Shown piece by piece: positions 1 through 8,271 of a DNA stretch of 64,000 nucleotides. Origin of the DNA: Azospirillum sp. (GTDB lineage Bacteria > Pseudomonadota > Alphaproteobacteria > Azospirillales > Azospirillaceae); assembly GCA_027486405.1 (NCBI GenBank), contig JAIXPD010000062.1, positions 62,001 through 126,000 of the forward strand, read 5' to 3'. The translations under genes were made by a program, and so were the position numbers. The stretch's first letter is position 1; every line of letters begins with the position of its first letter. Below the pieces are notes generated by a model. That model saw nothing but the letters and a program-made list of their open reading frames with translations. It made no database searches and was not told the origin of the DNA.

Positions 1-2
1 TG

Positions 3-3000
3 GAACTCAGCGCCGCCTGGATGGCGCTGCCCACGCCCAACAAGGACCGCGCCCTGCAAAGCGCGGTTCAGGCCGGGATGAACGACCCCAAGGACGACGA
101 GCGCGTCGCCACCCTGCTGCGCGTCGCCAGCCTGATGGACGAGGCGTTCGGCAAACCCGATGAAGCGGCGAAGGCGCTGGGCGCGATCCGCGCCATGGGC
201 GACACGCTGGAGCCGGGCACGCTCGACGCGCTGGCCCCGAAGCTGGAGGAGCGCTGGATCGCGCTGCGCCGCAAGGCGGGCCTGACCCTGCGCGACGTCA
301 CCGTCAATTCCGACGACGCGGTGGCCCGCGTCTGTTTTCAGTTCAACGACCGTCTGAGCACCCGCAAGGGCTTGCGGTTCGATGATTATGTGCGGGTGGA
401 GCCGCCGACCAAGCTGTCGGTCGACGCGCGCGACACCACGCTGTGCCTGCGCGGCGTCAATCACGGGTCCAGCTACACCGTCACCCTGCGTCAGGGCCTG
501 CCCGGCGAGGATGGGGTGGAGCAGAAGGCCGACGAAACCCAACGCGTGCGCGTGCCCGACCGCGCGCCGATGGTCGCCTTCAAGGGATCGGCCTTCATCC
601 TGCCCCGCAGCGGGCCGGATGGCGTGCCGGTGATGTCGGTGAACGCCGACAAGCTGGTGATTGAGGTCTACCGCATCCCCGACCGTGGCCTGGTGTCCAG
701 CCGGATGGACGGGCAGTTGATGCAGCAACTGACGGGCCGCAACGCCGACTCCATCGCCGATTTTTCCGGCGAACGGCTGTGGACCGGCACGCTGGCGGTG
801 AAGGGCGAGCGCAACCGGCAAACCCTGTCGGCGCTGCCCTTCCGGCAGGCGGTGGGCGACCAGCCCAAGCCCGGCCTGTACGCCATCACCGCCAAACCCG
901 CCGACGTGGAACCGGCCAACGAATGGAACGACATCGCCACCCAATGGGTGCTGGTGTCCGACATCGGGCTGACCAGTCTGCGCGGGGCCGACGGGCTGAC
1001 GGTCTTCGCCCGCTCCTACGCCACCGCCAAGCCGCTGGCGGGGGTTGAGGTGGCCTTGGTCGCCAACAACAACGCGGAGATCGCGCGGGCGACGACGGAC
1101 GAGCTGGGCCGGGTCCGCTTCGCGCCGGGGCTGCTGAAGACCGGCGGCAACGCGCCCAACATGGTCATGGCCTATCACGGCACCGATTACGCCATGCAGG
1201 ATCTGCTCAACGCCGCCTTCGATCTCAGCGATCGCGGGGTTGGCGGGCGGGCGGCACCGGGGCCGATGGACGCCTTCGTCTACACCGACCGGGGTGTCTA
1301 CCGCCAGGGCGAGAGGGTCAACCTGTCCATCCTGCTGCGCGACGACAAGACCGACGCGGTGGAGAATTTCCCGCTGACCGTGAAGATCCTGCGGCCCAGC
1401 GGTACGGAGTATTTCAGCGGCCCGTTGCCCGCGCAGGCGGCGGGCGGCTACAGCCTGCCGCTGACCCTGTCGCGCACCGCCCCGCTGGGCGGCTGGCACG
1501 TCGAGGTCTACAGCGATCCCAAGGGCGCGCCGATCGGGTCCGGCGGCTTCCAGGTCGAGGATTTCGTGCCGGTCAAGCTGGCGCTGGATCTCACGCCCGG
1601 TGGCGCGGTCCTCATTCCCGGCAAGCCGTTCGAGGTGGTGGCGAACGGCCGTTTCCTCTACGGCCCGCCCGCCGCCGGTCTGAGCGGCACGGCGGAGGTG
1701 GCGATCCAGCCCGACCCGACGCCCTATCCGGCGCACAAGGATTACCGGTTCGGCCGCGTGCAGGACAGCGTGGACAGCAAGCTGGACACGCTGGAGTTCC
1801 CGACCACCGACGCGCAGGGGCAATCGCGCGTCGCTGTGACCGTCCCGTCGCTGCCCGACACGACCCGGCCGCTGCGCGCGGACATCCGCGTGTCCCTGTC
1901 CGAACCCGGCGGGCGGCCGGTGCACAAGGCGGTGACGGTCCCCATCCGCGCCAAATCCCACGCCATCGGCCTGCGCCCTCACTTCAGCGACGGTCGGATC
2001 GGCGAGGGGCAGGAGGCCAGCTTTGACCTCGTCACCCTGGCCCCGGACGGCACGCCCATCGCCACCCCCGGCCTGAGCTGGGAGTTGCTGGAGGAGCGGG
2101 TCAGCTACCAGTGGTTCCGGCAATATGGCCGCTACAGCTACAACGCCGTGACCCGCAGCGTTCCCATCTCCTCCGGGACCATCGCCGCGCTGGCCGGCAA
2201 GCCGGTGACGCTGGCGCTGGGGCGGCGCGACTTTGGCCGCTACCGGATTGAGGTGACGGACAAGGCGGCGGGGGTGGCCACCTCCTACCGCTTCTCCGCC
2301 GGGTGGCAGAGCGAGGACAGCAACGGCAACACGCCGGACAAGCTGGAGATCGCGACCGACAAGCCCGCCTACAGCCCCGGCGACACCGCGCGCCTGCGCA
2401 TCACCCCGCCCTTTGCCGGGGAGGTGCTGTTGACCGTGGCGACCGACCGCCTGTTCGAGGCGCGCAACCTGACGGTTCCCGCCGAAGGCGCGACGGTGGA
2501 GGTTCCGGTCAACGCCGCCTGGGGGCCGGGGGCCTACGTCACCGCCACCGTGTTCCGCCCGCCGGTGGTGGGGAAGGAACGGCAACCGGTGCGCGCCGTC
2601 GGCGTCGCCTGGGTCGGCATCGATCCGGCGGTGCGCACGCTCGACGTGGCGCTGGACGCGCCGTCGGTCATCCGCCCGCGCAGCCGCCTGGAGGTCGGGG
2701 TGACGGTGAAGCCGACCCGCGCGGGTGGTGCGGCAACCGGCGGGGCGGCAACCGGTGCGGCGGAGGATGTCTATGTGACGCTCGCCGCCGTCGATGAGGG
2801 CATTTTGCGCCTGACCGACTTCGCCAGCCCGCAACCGGCCAAGCATTTCTATGGCAAGCGCCGCCTGGGCCTGGACATCCGCGACGATTACGGCCGTCTG
2901 ATCGACGCCATGGACGGGTCGTTCGGGGCGTTGCGCCAGGGTGGGGATTCCGGGGGCATCGGCCTGCCGGTGGTTCCCTTCACCGTGGTGTCGCTGTTCC

Positions 3001-4973
3001 AGGGGCCGGTCAAGGTCGGGCCGGACGGGACCGCCCGCATCGGTTTCGACGTGCCCGACTTCAACGGCGAATTGCGCTTGATGGCGGTGGCCTACAGCCG
3101 CAGCCGGGTCGGATCAGCGGCGGGGCCGGTGACGGTGCGCGACCCGCTGGTCGCCGACGCCATCCTGCCGCGCTTCCTCGCCCCCGGCGACGAAAGCCGG
3201 GTGACGCTGTCGCTGCACAATGTGGAGGCCGCCGCCGGAACCTACGCCGTCACCGTCACCGCGCGCGACGCCGTGGCGGTGGAGGGCGGGGCGCTGTCGA
3301 TTCCGCTGGCCAAGGGCGAACGCAAGACGCTGGTGCTGCCGCTGAAGGGCGTGGGCGCTGGCATCGGCGGCGTCACCCTGGCGGTGGCGGGGCCGGACGC
3401 GCTGGCGCTGTCGCACGATTACGCCATCACCGTCCGCCCGGCGCGCGCGGTGGACACGCAGTTCATCACCCGGCAGGTTCCGCCCGGCGACACCATGCGT
3501 TTCAGCGCCGCCGATCTCGTCGCCTATGTGCCGGGAACGGCGGGGTGGTCGGTCAGCTTCAGCAACGCCCCGCCCTTTGACATTGGCGGCATCCTGCGGG
3601 CGCTCGACCGCTACCCGCTGGGGTGCCTGGAGCAGACGGTCAGCCGCGCCCTGCCGCTGCTGGCGGTGCGCGATGTGGAATTGGCGCTGGGGACCGACCG
3701 CAAACCCGACGACAGCCTGGATGGCCGGGTGCAGCAGGCGGTGTCGCGCACGCTCGACAAGCAGCGCTTCGACGGGGCCTTTGGCCTGTGGAGCGCGCAG
3801 AGCGAGGCCGATGGCTGGCTGACCGCCTACGCCACCGAATTCCTGATCCGCGCCAAGCAAAAGGGCAACCCGGTCCCCGACAAGCCGTTGAACGACGCGC
3901 TGGGATGGCTGCGCCAGCGCGCCATCGCCTCGGCCAGCGAGCCGGAGGCGATGGCGGTGCGCGCCTATGCCCTGCACACGCTGGCGCTGGCCGGGGTGTC
4001 GCTGCCGGGTCCGGCGCGTTATCTGCACGACACCGCCATCGACAAGCTGCCGACGCCGTTGGCCAAGGGCCAGTTGGGGGCGGCGCTGGCGCGGATGGGC
4101 GATGGCGAGCGGGCGGCGAGCGCCTTCGACTCCGCCGTCGGTCATCTCGCCCGCAACGAATGGGCCGCCGATTACGGCTCCACCCTGCGCGACGCGGCGG
4201 CTTTGATCGTGCTGGCGTCCGAAGTTGGCATGACCGGCAAGCGGCTGCCCGCGCTGCTGGACCGGCTGCCCGCCTCAGACCTGGCCGTCAACCGGACCAA
4301 CACGCAGGAGCAGGCCTGGACGGTGCTGGCGGCGGACGCCCTGTTGCGCGGCGCGCCCGCCGGGGTCAGCGTCACCCTGCCGGGCGGGGAACGGCGCAGC
4401 GGCGCGCGTGTCGATCTGCGGCCCATGCTGGCGCAACTGTCCGCCGGTCTGCCGGTGGTCAACAGCGGGACCGCTCCGCTGTGGCAGGCGGTGTCGCTGT
4501 CGGGCGTGCCGACCGCGCCGCAACCCGCCGCGCGGGAGGGGCTGCGCATCAAGCGCAACTTCTTCACCCGCAAGGGCGAGCCGCTGAACCTCGACACCAT
4601 CCGTCAGAACGACGTGTTCGTCGTCGTGCTGGAGGGGGAGGCGAACACCAAGCTGTTCCACCAGACCGCCGTCACCCACCCGCTGCCCGCCGGGTGGGAG
4701 ATCGAGAACGCCAAGCTGGGGGCGGGTGGAACCACCGATCTGCCATGGCTGGACCAGTTGACCGTTCCCAACAGCGCCGAATCGCGCGACGACCGTTTCG
4801 TCGCCGCGCTGGACCTGACGGAGGATCAGGCGCGCTTCAAGCTGGCCTTCATCGTCCGCGCCATCACGCCGGGTGTCTATGAGCTGCCGGGCGCGTCGGT
4901 GGAGGACATGTACAAGCCGCGCTTCTTCGCCCGTCAGGCCGTAGGGCGGATCACCGTGCATCCGCCGGAGTGA
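3..4973 (+). CDS. Alpha-2-macroglobulin family protein (YfhM/ECAM type), 5' end outside window
   Basis: Bacterial alpha-2-macroglobulin, thought to trap proteases in the periplasm and protect the envelope. The frame is open to the left edge of the window. No signal peptide or lipobox lies near the first ATG (21), so the true start is probably upstream and the entry is partial. Counting from that ATG, 1650 residues are present. An MG-type segment with the motif YTDRGVYRQGE lies near residue 420. The thioester motif GCLEQ is intact, with the reactive Cys near residue 1202 (codon 3624-3626), followed by the alpha-helical complement-like domain and the C-terminal receptor-binding-like region. A low-complexity Gly/Ala/Thr stretch occurs near residue 905. 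pbpC starts 4 bases after the stop, the classic neighbour of this family, which links the protein to cell-wall repair or defence. Confidence 0.92.
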   Translation, partial: ELSAAWMALPTPNKDRALQSAVQAGMNDPKDDERVATLLRVASLMDEAFGKPDEAAKALGAIRAMGDTLEPGTLDALAPKLEERWIALRRKAGLTLRDVTVNSDDAVARVCFQFNDRLSTRKGLRFDDYVRVEPPTKLSVDARDTTLCLRGVNHGSSYTVTLRQGLPGEDGVEQKADETQRVRVPDRAPMVAFKGSAFILPRSGPDGVPVMSVNADKLVIEVYRIPDRGLVSSRMDGQLMQQLTGRNADSIADFSGERLWTGTLAVKGERNRQTLSALPFRQAVGDQPKPGLYAITAKPADVEPANEWNDIATQWVLVSDIGLTSLRGADGLTVFARSYATAKPLAGVEVALVANNNAEIARATTDELGRVRFAPGLLKTGGNAPNMVMAYHGTDYAMQDLLNAAFDLSDRGVGGRAAPGPMDAFVYTDRGVYRQGERVNLSILLRDDKTDAVENFPLTVKILRPSGTEYFSGPLPAQAAGGYSLPLTLSRTAPLGGWHVEVYSDPKGAPIGSGGFQVEDFVPVKLALDLTPGGAVLIPGKPFEVVANGRFLYGPPAAGLSGTAEVAIQPDPTPYPAHKDYRFGRVQDSVDSKLDTLEFPTTDAQGQSRVAVTVPSLPDTTRPLRADIRVSLSEPGGRPVHKAVTVPIRAKSHAIGLRPHFSDGRIGEGQEASFDLVTLAPDGTPIATPGLSWELLEERVSYQWFRQYGRYSYNAVTRSVPISSGTIAALAGKPVTLALGRRDFGRYRIEVTDKAAGVATSYRFSAGWQSEDSNGNTPDKLEIATDKPAYSPGDTARLRITPPFAGEVLLTVATDRLFEARNLTVPAEGATVEVPVNAAWGPGAYVTATVFRPPVVGKERQPVRAVGVAWVGIDPAVRTLDVALDAPSVIRPRSRLEVGVTVKPTRAGGAATGGAATGAAEDVYVTLAAVDEGILRLTDFASPQPAKHFYGKRRLGLDIRDDYGRLIDAMDGSFGALRQGGDSGGIGLPVVPFTVVSLFQGPVKVGPDGTARIGFDVPDFNGELRLMAVAYSRSRVGSAAGPVTVRDPLVADAILPRFLAPGDESRVTLSLHNVEAAAGTYAVTVTARDAVAVEGGALSIPLAKGERKTLVLPLKGVGAGIGGVTLAVAGPDALALSHDYAITVRPARAVDTQFITRQVPPGDTMRFSAADLVAYVPGTAGWSVSFSNAPPFDIGGILRALDRYPLGCLEQTVSRALPLLAVRDVELALGTDRKPDDSLDGRVQQAVSRTLDKQRFDGAFGLWSAQSEADGWLTAYATEFLIRAKQKGNPVPDKPLNDALGWLRQRAIASASEPEAMAVRAYALHTLALAGVSLPGPARYLHDTAIDKLPTPLAKGQLGAALARMGDGERAASAFDSAVGHLARNEWAADYGSTLRDAAALIVLASEVGMTGKRLPALLDRLPASDLAVNRTNTQEQAWTVLAADALLRGAPAGVSVTLPGGERRSGARVDLRPMLAQLSAGLPVVNSGTAPLWQAVSLSGVPTAPQPAAREGLRIKRNFFTRKGEPLNLDTIRQNDVFVVVLEGEANTKLFHQTAVTHPLPAGWEIENAKLGAGGTTDLPWLDQLTVPNSAESRDDRFVAALDLTEDQARFKLAFIVRAITPGVYELPGASVEDMYKPRFFARQAVGRITVHPPE

Positions 4974-4977
4974 CCGG

Positions 4978-7158
4978 GTGGGGGGCCGTCTGTGGCCGGG
5001 TTGGCCCGGCGTTGGCACCGGGGGGCGTCGTCGGCTGACGGCGCTGGCGCTGCTGGCTGGGAGTGCTGTTGCGCTGCTGGCCGGGGTGGGGCTGGCGCTT
5101 GACCGGCTGTTCCCGCCGCCGCTCGACCGGTTGGCCGACCGGTCGGTGACGGTGGTGGACCGCAGCGGGGAGCCGTTGCGCGTCTTCACCAACGGGGCCG
5201 GGGCGTGGCGGCTGCCGGTGGACCCCGACGCCGTCGCCCCGCTGTTCGTCGATCTGCTGCTGGCTTACGAAGACCGCCGGTTCTGGTCGCATGGCGGGGT
5301 GGATCCGCTCGCCCTGCTGCGGGCGCTGGGGCAGAATCTGGGGGCGGGCCGCGTGGTGTCGGGGGCGTCCACCCTGACCATGCAGGTCGCCCGCCTGCTG
5401 GAGCCGCGCCCGCGCACCCTGTCGGCCAAGCTGATCGAGGCGGCGCGCGCCCTGCAATTGGAGTGGCGGTACGACAAGCGCGCGATCCTGGGCATGTATC
5501 TGACCCTCGCCCCCTATGGCGGCAATGTGGAGGGGGTGCGCGCGGCGTCCCTGACCCTGTTCGGCAAACCGCCGACGGAGCTGGACGCGGCGGAAGCCGC
5601 GCTGCTGGTGGCGCTGCCGCAATCGCCCAGCCGTTTGCGCGCCGACCGTTTCCCCGACCGGGCGCGGGCGGCGCGCGACAAGGTGCTGGATCGCGCGGTC
5701 CAGGCCGGTGCGCTGTCGGCCAAGGCGGCGGCGGAGGCGCGGACGGAGCCGGTCCCCGCCGCGCGCCAGCCCTTGCCCGCCGCCGCCCCCCATCTGGCCG
5801 ACGCGCTGCGGGCGCGCCGTCCCGGTGAGACGCGGTTGACCACCACGTTGGACGGCGGGTTGCAGCGCGCGGTGGAGGCGTTGGCCCGGCGGGAGATGGA
5901 CACCCTGCACCCGCGCGCCGGGCTGGCGGCGCTGGTGGTGGACAACCGGACCCGCGCCGTTCTGGCCTATCTCGGCAGCCCCGACGCGCTGGATCGCGAC
6001 CGGCTGGGGCCAATCGACATGGTGCGGGCGGTGCGGTCCCCCGGATCGGCGCTGAAGCCCTTCATTTACGGGCTGGGCTTTGACGATGGCCTCATCCACC
6101 CGCTGACCCAGGTGTCGGACGTTTCCACCCGCTTTGGCGATTACGCCCCGCGCAACTTCGACCGGGGCTTCACCGGCGATCTGACGATCGAGGAGGCGTT
6201 GCAACGCTCCCTCAACATTCCGGCGGTGCTGGTGCTGGACAAGGTGGGGCCGCTGCGCTTCGCCGACGCCCTGCGCCGGGCGGGGGCGCGGCTGGTGCTG
6301 CCCAACCGCAGCACGGTTCCCGGGTTGCCGGTGGCCCTGGGCGGGGCGTCGATCAGCCTGTGGGACATGGCGACGCTGTACAGCGGCTTGGCGCGCGGCG
6401 GTCTGGTCGCCCCCCTGCGGGTGCAGCCGGAGGAGCCGGAGGCGGCGGGTGTGCGGTTGCTGTCGCCAGTGGCCGCCCAGCAGGTCCGCGCGATTCTGGA
6501 GGGCGCGCCGCCGCCGCCCGGCGTGGTCCAGGCGCAGGAGCTGCGCGGATCCGGCCCCATCGCCTTGAAAACCGGGACCAGCTACGGCTTTCGCGACGCC
6601 TGGGCCTTTGGCGTGACGGAGCGCTACAGCGTCGGCGTGTGGGTTGGCCGCCCGGACGGCACGCCCAGCCCCGACCGCTATGGCCGCAACACGGCGGCCC
6701 CGTTGCTGTTCCACCTGTTCGATCTGCTGCCCGCCGACCGGGGCCGCCCAGCCGGTCCCGTGACCGCCGAAGCCCCGCCGGAGCTGCTGCGCCGCCTGGA
6801 CGCGGGGGAGGGTGGACCGATGGCCGCCGGGGCGCTGGCGACCGGACCGCTGACGAACGGAGCTCTGATGAACGGGTCCCTGGCGAACGGGCCGCGCGCC
6901 GCCGACCGCCTGCGGCTGGTCTTTCCCGGCGGCGACATGGTGGTGGAGGCGCTGGGGCCGGACGGCCGGGCGGAGCCGCTGACCTTCTCCGCCAGCGGCG
7001 GGCGACGGCCCCTGTCCTGGTTGATCGACGGGCGGCGGATCGCCCTGTCGCCCATCGCCCGCGATGTGGTGTGGCGGCCGGAGGGGCCGGGACCGGTGCG
7101 CGTCACCGTGCTGGACGCCGACGGGCGCAGCGACAGCGCCGTGATCGATGTGCGGTGA
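4978..7158 (+). CDS. pbpC: Penicillin-binding protein 1C (GT51 transglycosylase plus transpeptidase)
   Basis: Bifunctional peptidoglycan synthase of class A, anchored in the inner membrane. The start is GTG at 4978, with GGAG seven bases upstream. The N-terminus has a basic stretch followed by one membrane helix (about residues 20-42). The GT51 domain carries EDRRFWSHGG (catalytic Glu98) and the SGASTLTMQVAR motif. The transpeptidase domain has SxxK at Ser357-Lys360, SLN, and KTGT at Lys531. A C-terminal BiPBP-type domain ends the protein. At 726 residues it is close to the family norm. Between the transpeptidase and the C-terminal domain is a Gly/Ala/Asn-rich repeat-like linker (about 6825-6895). 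It is translationally close-coupled to the upstream macroglobulin gene, the pairing known from E. coli yfhM-pbpC. Confidence 0.95.
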   Translation: MGGRLWPGWPGVGTGGRRRLTALALLAGSAVALLAGVGLALDRLFPPPLDRLADRSVTVVDRSGEPLRVFTNGAGAWRLPVDPDAVAPLFVDLLLAYEDRRFWSHGGVDPLALLRALGQNLGAGRVVSGASTLTMQVARLLEPRPRTLSAKLIEAARALQLEWRYDKRAILGMYLTLAPYGGNVEGVRAASLTLFGKPPTELDAAEAALLVALPQSPSRLRADRFPDRARAARDKVLDRAVQAGALSAKAAAEARTEPVPAARQPLPAAAPHLADALRARRPGETRLTTTLDGGLQRAVEALARREMDTLHPRAGLAALVVDNRTRAVLAYLGSPDALDRDRLGPIDMVRAVRSPGSALKPFIYGLGFDDGLIHPLTQVSDVSTRFGDYAPRNFDRGFTGDLTIEEALQRSLNIPAVLVLDKVGPLRFADALRRAGARLVLPNRSTVPGLPVALGGASISLWDMATLYSGLARGGLVAPLRVQPEEPEAAGVRLLSPVAAQQVRAILEGAPPPPGVVQAQELRGSGPIALKTGTSYGFRDAWAFGVTERYSVGVWVGRPDGTPSPDRYGRNTAAPLLFHLFDLLPADRGRPAGPVTAEAPPELLRRLDAGEGGPMAAGALATGPLTNGALMNGSLANGPRAADRLRLVFPGGDMVVEALGPDGRAEPLTFSASGGRRPLSWLIDGRRIALSPIARDVVWRPEGPGPVRVTVLDADGRSDSAVIDVR

Positions 7159-7179
7159 GAGGGACGCCTGGGGCGCGGG

Positions 7180-7413
7180 TCAGGACGCCTTGAGCAGCGG
7201 CGTGGGGCGACGGCTGGTCGGCGCGGCGCTGGTGCTCGCGGTCCGTTGCAGGCTCCACACCCGCGAGCGGACGCGCATCTGCTTCTGACAATCGGTCGAG
7301 CAATAGAGCGGGGCCGGGCCGCGCAGCGACGGGCGCACAAAGGGGCGGCCGCAGCAGGCGCAGTGCAGTTGACGGGCGGGGTTGGTCTGGCCCTTGCGGG
7401 CGGCGGTGGTCAT
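7180..7413 (-). CDS. Small zinc-ribbon protein, function unknown
   Basis: A 77-residue basic protein if translation starts at the ATG complementary to 7411-7413. The longer frame to 7539 lacks a convincing start and reads through the upstream region. It contains two cysteine pairs, CACC and YCSTDC, separated by about 15 residues, a spacing typical of small treble-clef or zinc-ribbon modules that bind nucleic acid. The C-terminus is rich in Ser, Arg, Pro and Thr with no predicted fold. It converges on pbpC with a 21-base gap. I do not recognise a named family and infer only zinc binding. Confidence 0.6.
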   Translation of the reverse strand: MTTAARKGQTNPARQLHCACCGRPFVRPSLRGPAPLYCSTDCQKQMRVRSRVWSLQRTASTSAAPTSRRPTPLLKAS

Positions 7414-7774
7414 GATTGGTGTAAGGGGTGGTTCCGGTTGGCGCGCACTATAGGCGCGGAATGTTGCAACTTCATGCTCGGGAAAACGCCTATCACCCTT
7501 GGGGGATGCGCATAGCCGCAACGGGAAAGGGCAGGGCAATCGCTTGAAGGTATATAAACCTATAAGGAGAATTTACCGTCATCCCCGCGAAGGCGGGGAT
7601 CCAGGCTTTCCCGTCAGAACCACTCTGTGAACTCTGGATCCCCGCCTTCGCGGGGATGACAAATGTCCTAATAGAGGAATTTCAAGCCTTCACCCGATTG
7701 CCCTGCGGGGAAGGGGGGATGTGGTTGACCGACCCGGTTGGTCGCTCTATCTGACAGACGGACTCAAACGGGGA
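7414..7774. other. Intergenic region with a palindromic repeat
   Basis: This 361-base gap separates the zinc-ribbon gene from the copper-associated gene. It holds a TATAGT hexamer (minus strand, near 7449) that may serve the zinc-ribbon gene, and the 83-base inverted repeat described separately. No coding sequence is convincing. Confidence 0.6.
7578..7660. repeat. Palindromic dispersed-type repeat with 27-bp perfect inverted arms
   Basis: Arms at 7578-7604 and 7634-7660 are perfect inverted copies separated by 29 bases. Each arm itself folds into a six-pair hairpin (CCCCGC, loop GAAG, GCGGGG). The arm sequence begins GTCATCCCCGCG, a motif I associate with dispersed palindromic elements in many high-GC proteobacteria. 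The outer flanks are similar too (7559-7575 and 7667-7684, both starting CCTA and ending in an ATTT-rich run), which could be an imperfect duplication. No transposase is present. It may also act as a transcription barrier, but it has no clean T-tract. Confidence 0.75.
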
Positions 7775-8197
7775 ATGGCACGGGTGCGGCGGACGCTGGC
7801 GCGATGGATCGGGCGGCTGGGCGTGGCGGTGGCGTTGACCATCGCGGCGGCGCTTGGCCTTGCCCTGCCCCCATCCGTGGCCTTGGCCGCAACCGACGGT
7901 CACGCCGCCCATCACCACGCCGCGCCAACGTCTCCGCCGCCCACCGCAACACCGCGCGCTCAACTGTCCGTCTGGTCGGTCGATTCCTCCGCTCCCTGCT
8001 GTCCACCCTGGATTCATGGCCGGATGGCGGCTTTTTGCTGCGCGGTCGGGGGCTGTCTGGCCGTGCCGGTCGGGTTGCCGGTTTGTGACCTGTCGCCGCA
8101 GCGGGTGGGGTTGGGGGCCGCGCCCCGGCCAATGGGGCAGGCGATGCCCGAGGGAATCGGCGTTCCGCCCGATCCGCCGCCACCGCGCCAGGGCTGA
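7775..8197 (+). CDS. Small exported Cys/His-containing protein upstream of multicopper oxidase
   Basis: A 140-residue protein from ATG 7775. A GTG at 7721 would add 18 residues and cannot be excluded. The N-terminus is a clear signal sequence: a basic stretch, a hydrophobic core near residues 16-32, and an ALA-type cleavage site. It is followed by a short His cluster (HAAHHHAA). The mature part has Cys pairs (PCC, FCCAVGGC) and a Pro-rich tail (PPDPPPPR). Cys and His residues in an exported protein 74 bases upstream of a multicopper oxidase suggest a copper-binding accessory protein. No named family is recognised, so the function is inferred from context. Confidence 0.6.
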   Translation: MARVRRTLARWIGRLGVAVALTIAAALGLALPPSVALAATDGHAAHHHAAPTSPPPTATPRAQLSVWSVDSSAPCCPPWIHGRMAAFCCAVGGCLAVPVGLPVCDLSPQRVGLGAAPRPMGQAMPEGIGVPPDPPPPRQG

Positions 8198-8271
8198 CCG
8201 ACCGCGCGCGGGCGGCGTTTGGCCCGCGTCATCACCGTCGTCGTTCCTGCCCTTGTGTTTGGAGGCCGTTC

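Noticed and set aside
4951..6714. 587-codon minus-strand frame opposite pbpC
   Set aside because: Low-complexity Arg/Gln/Gly/His translation without motifs, overlapping a gene with all PBP motifs.
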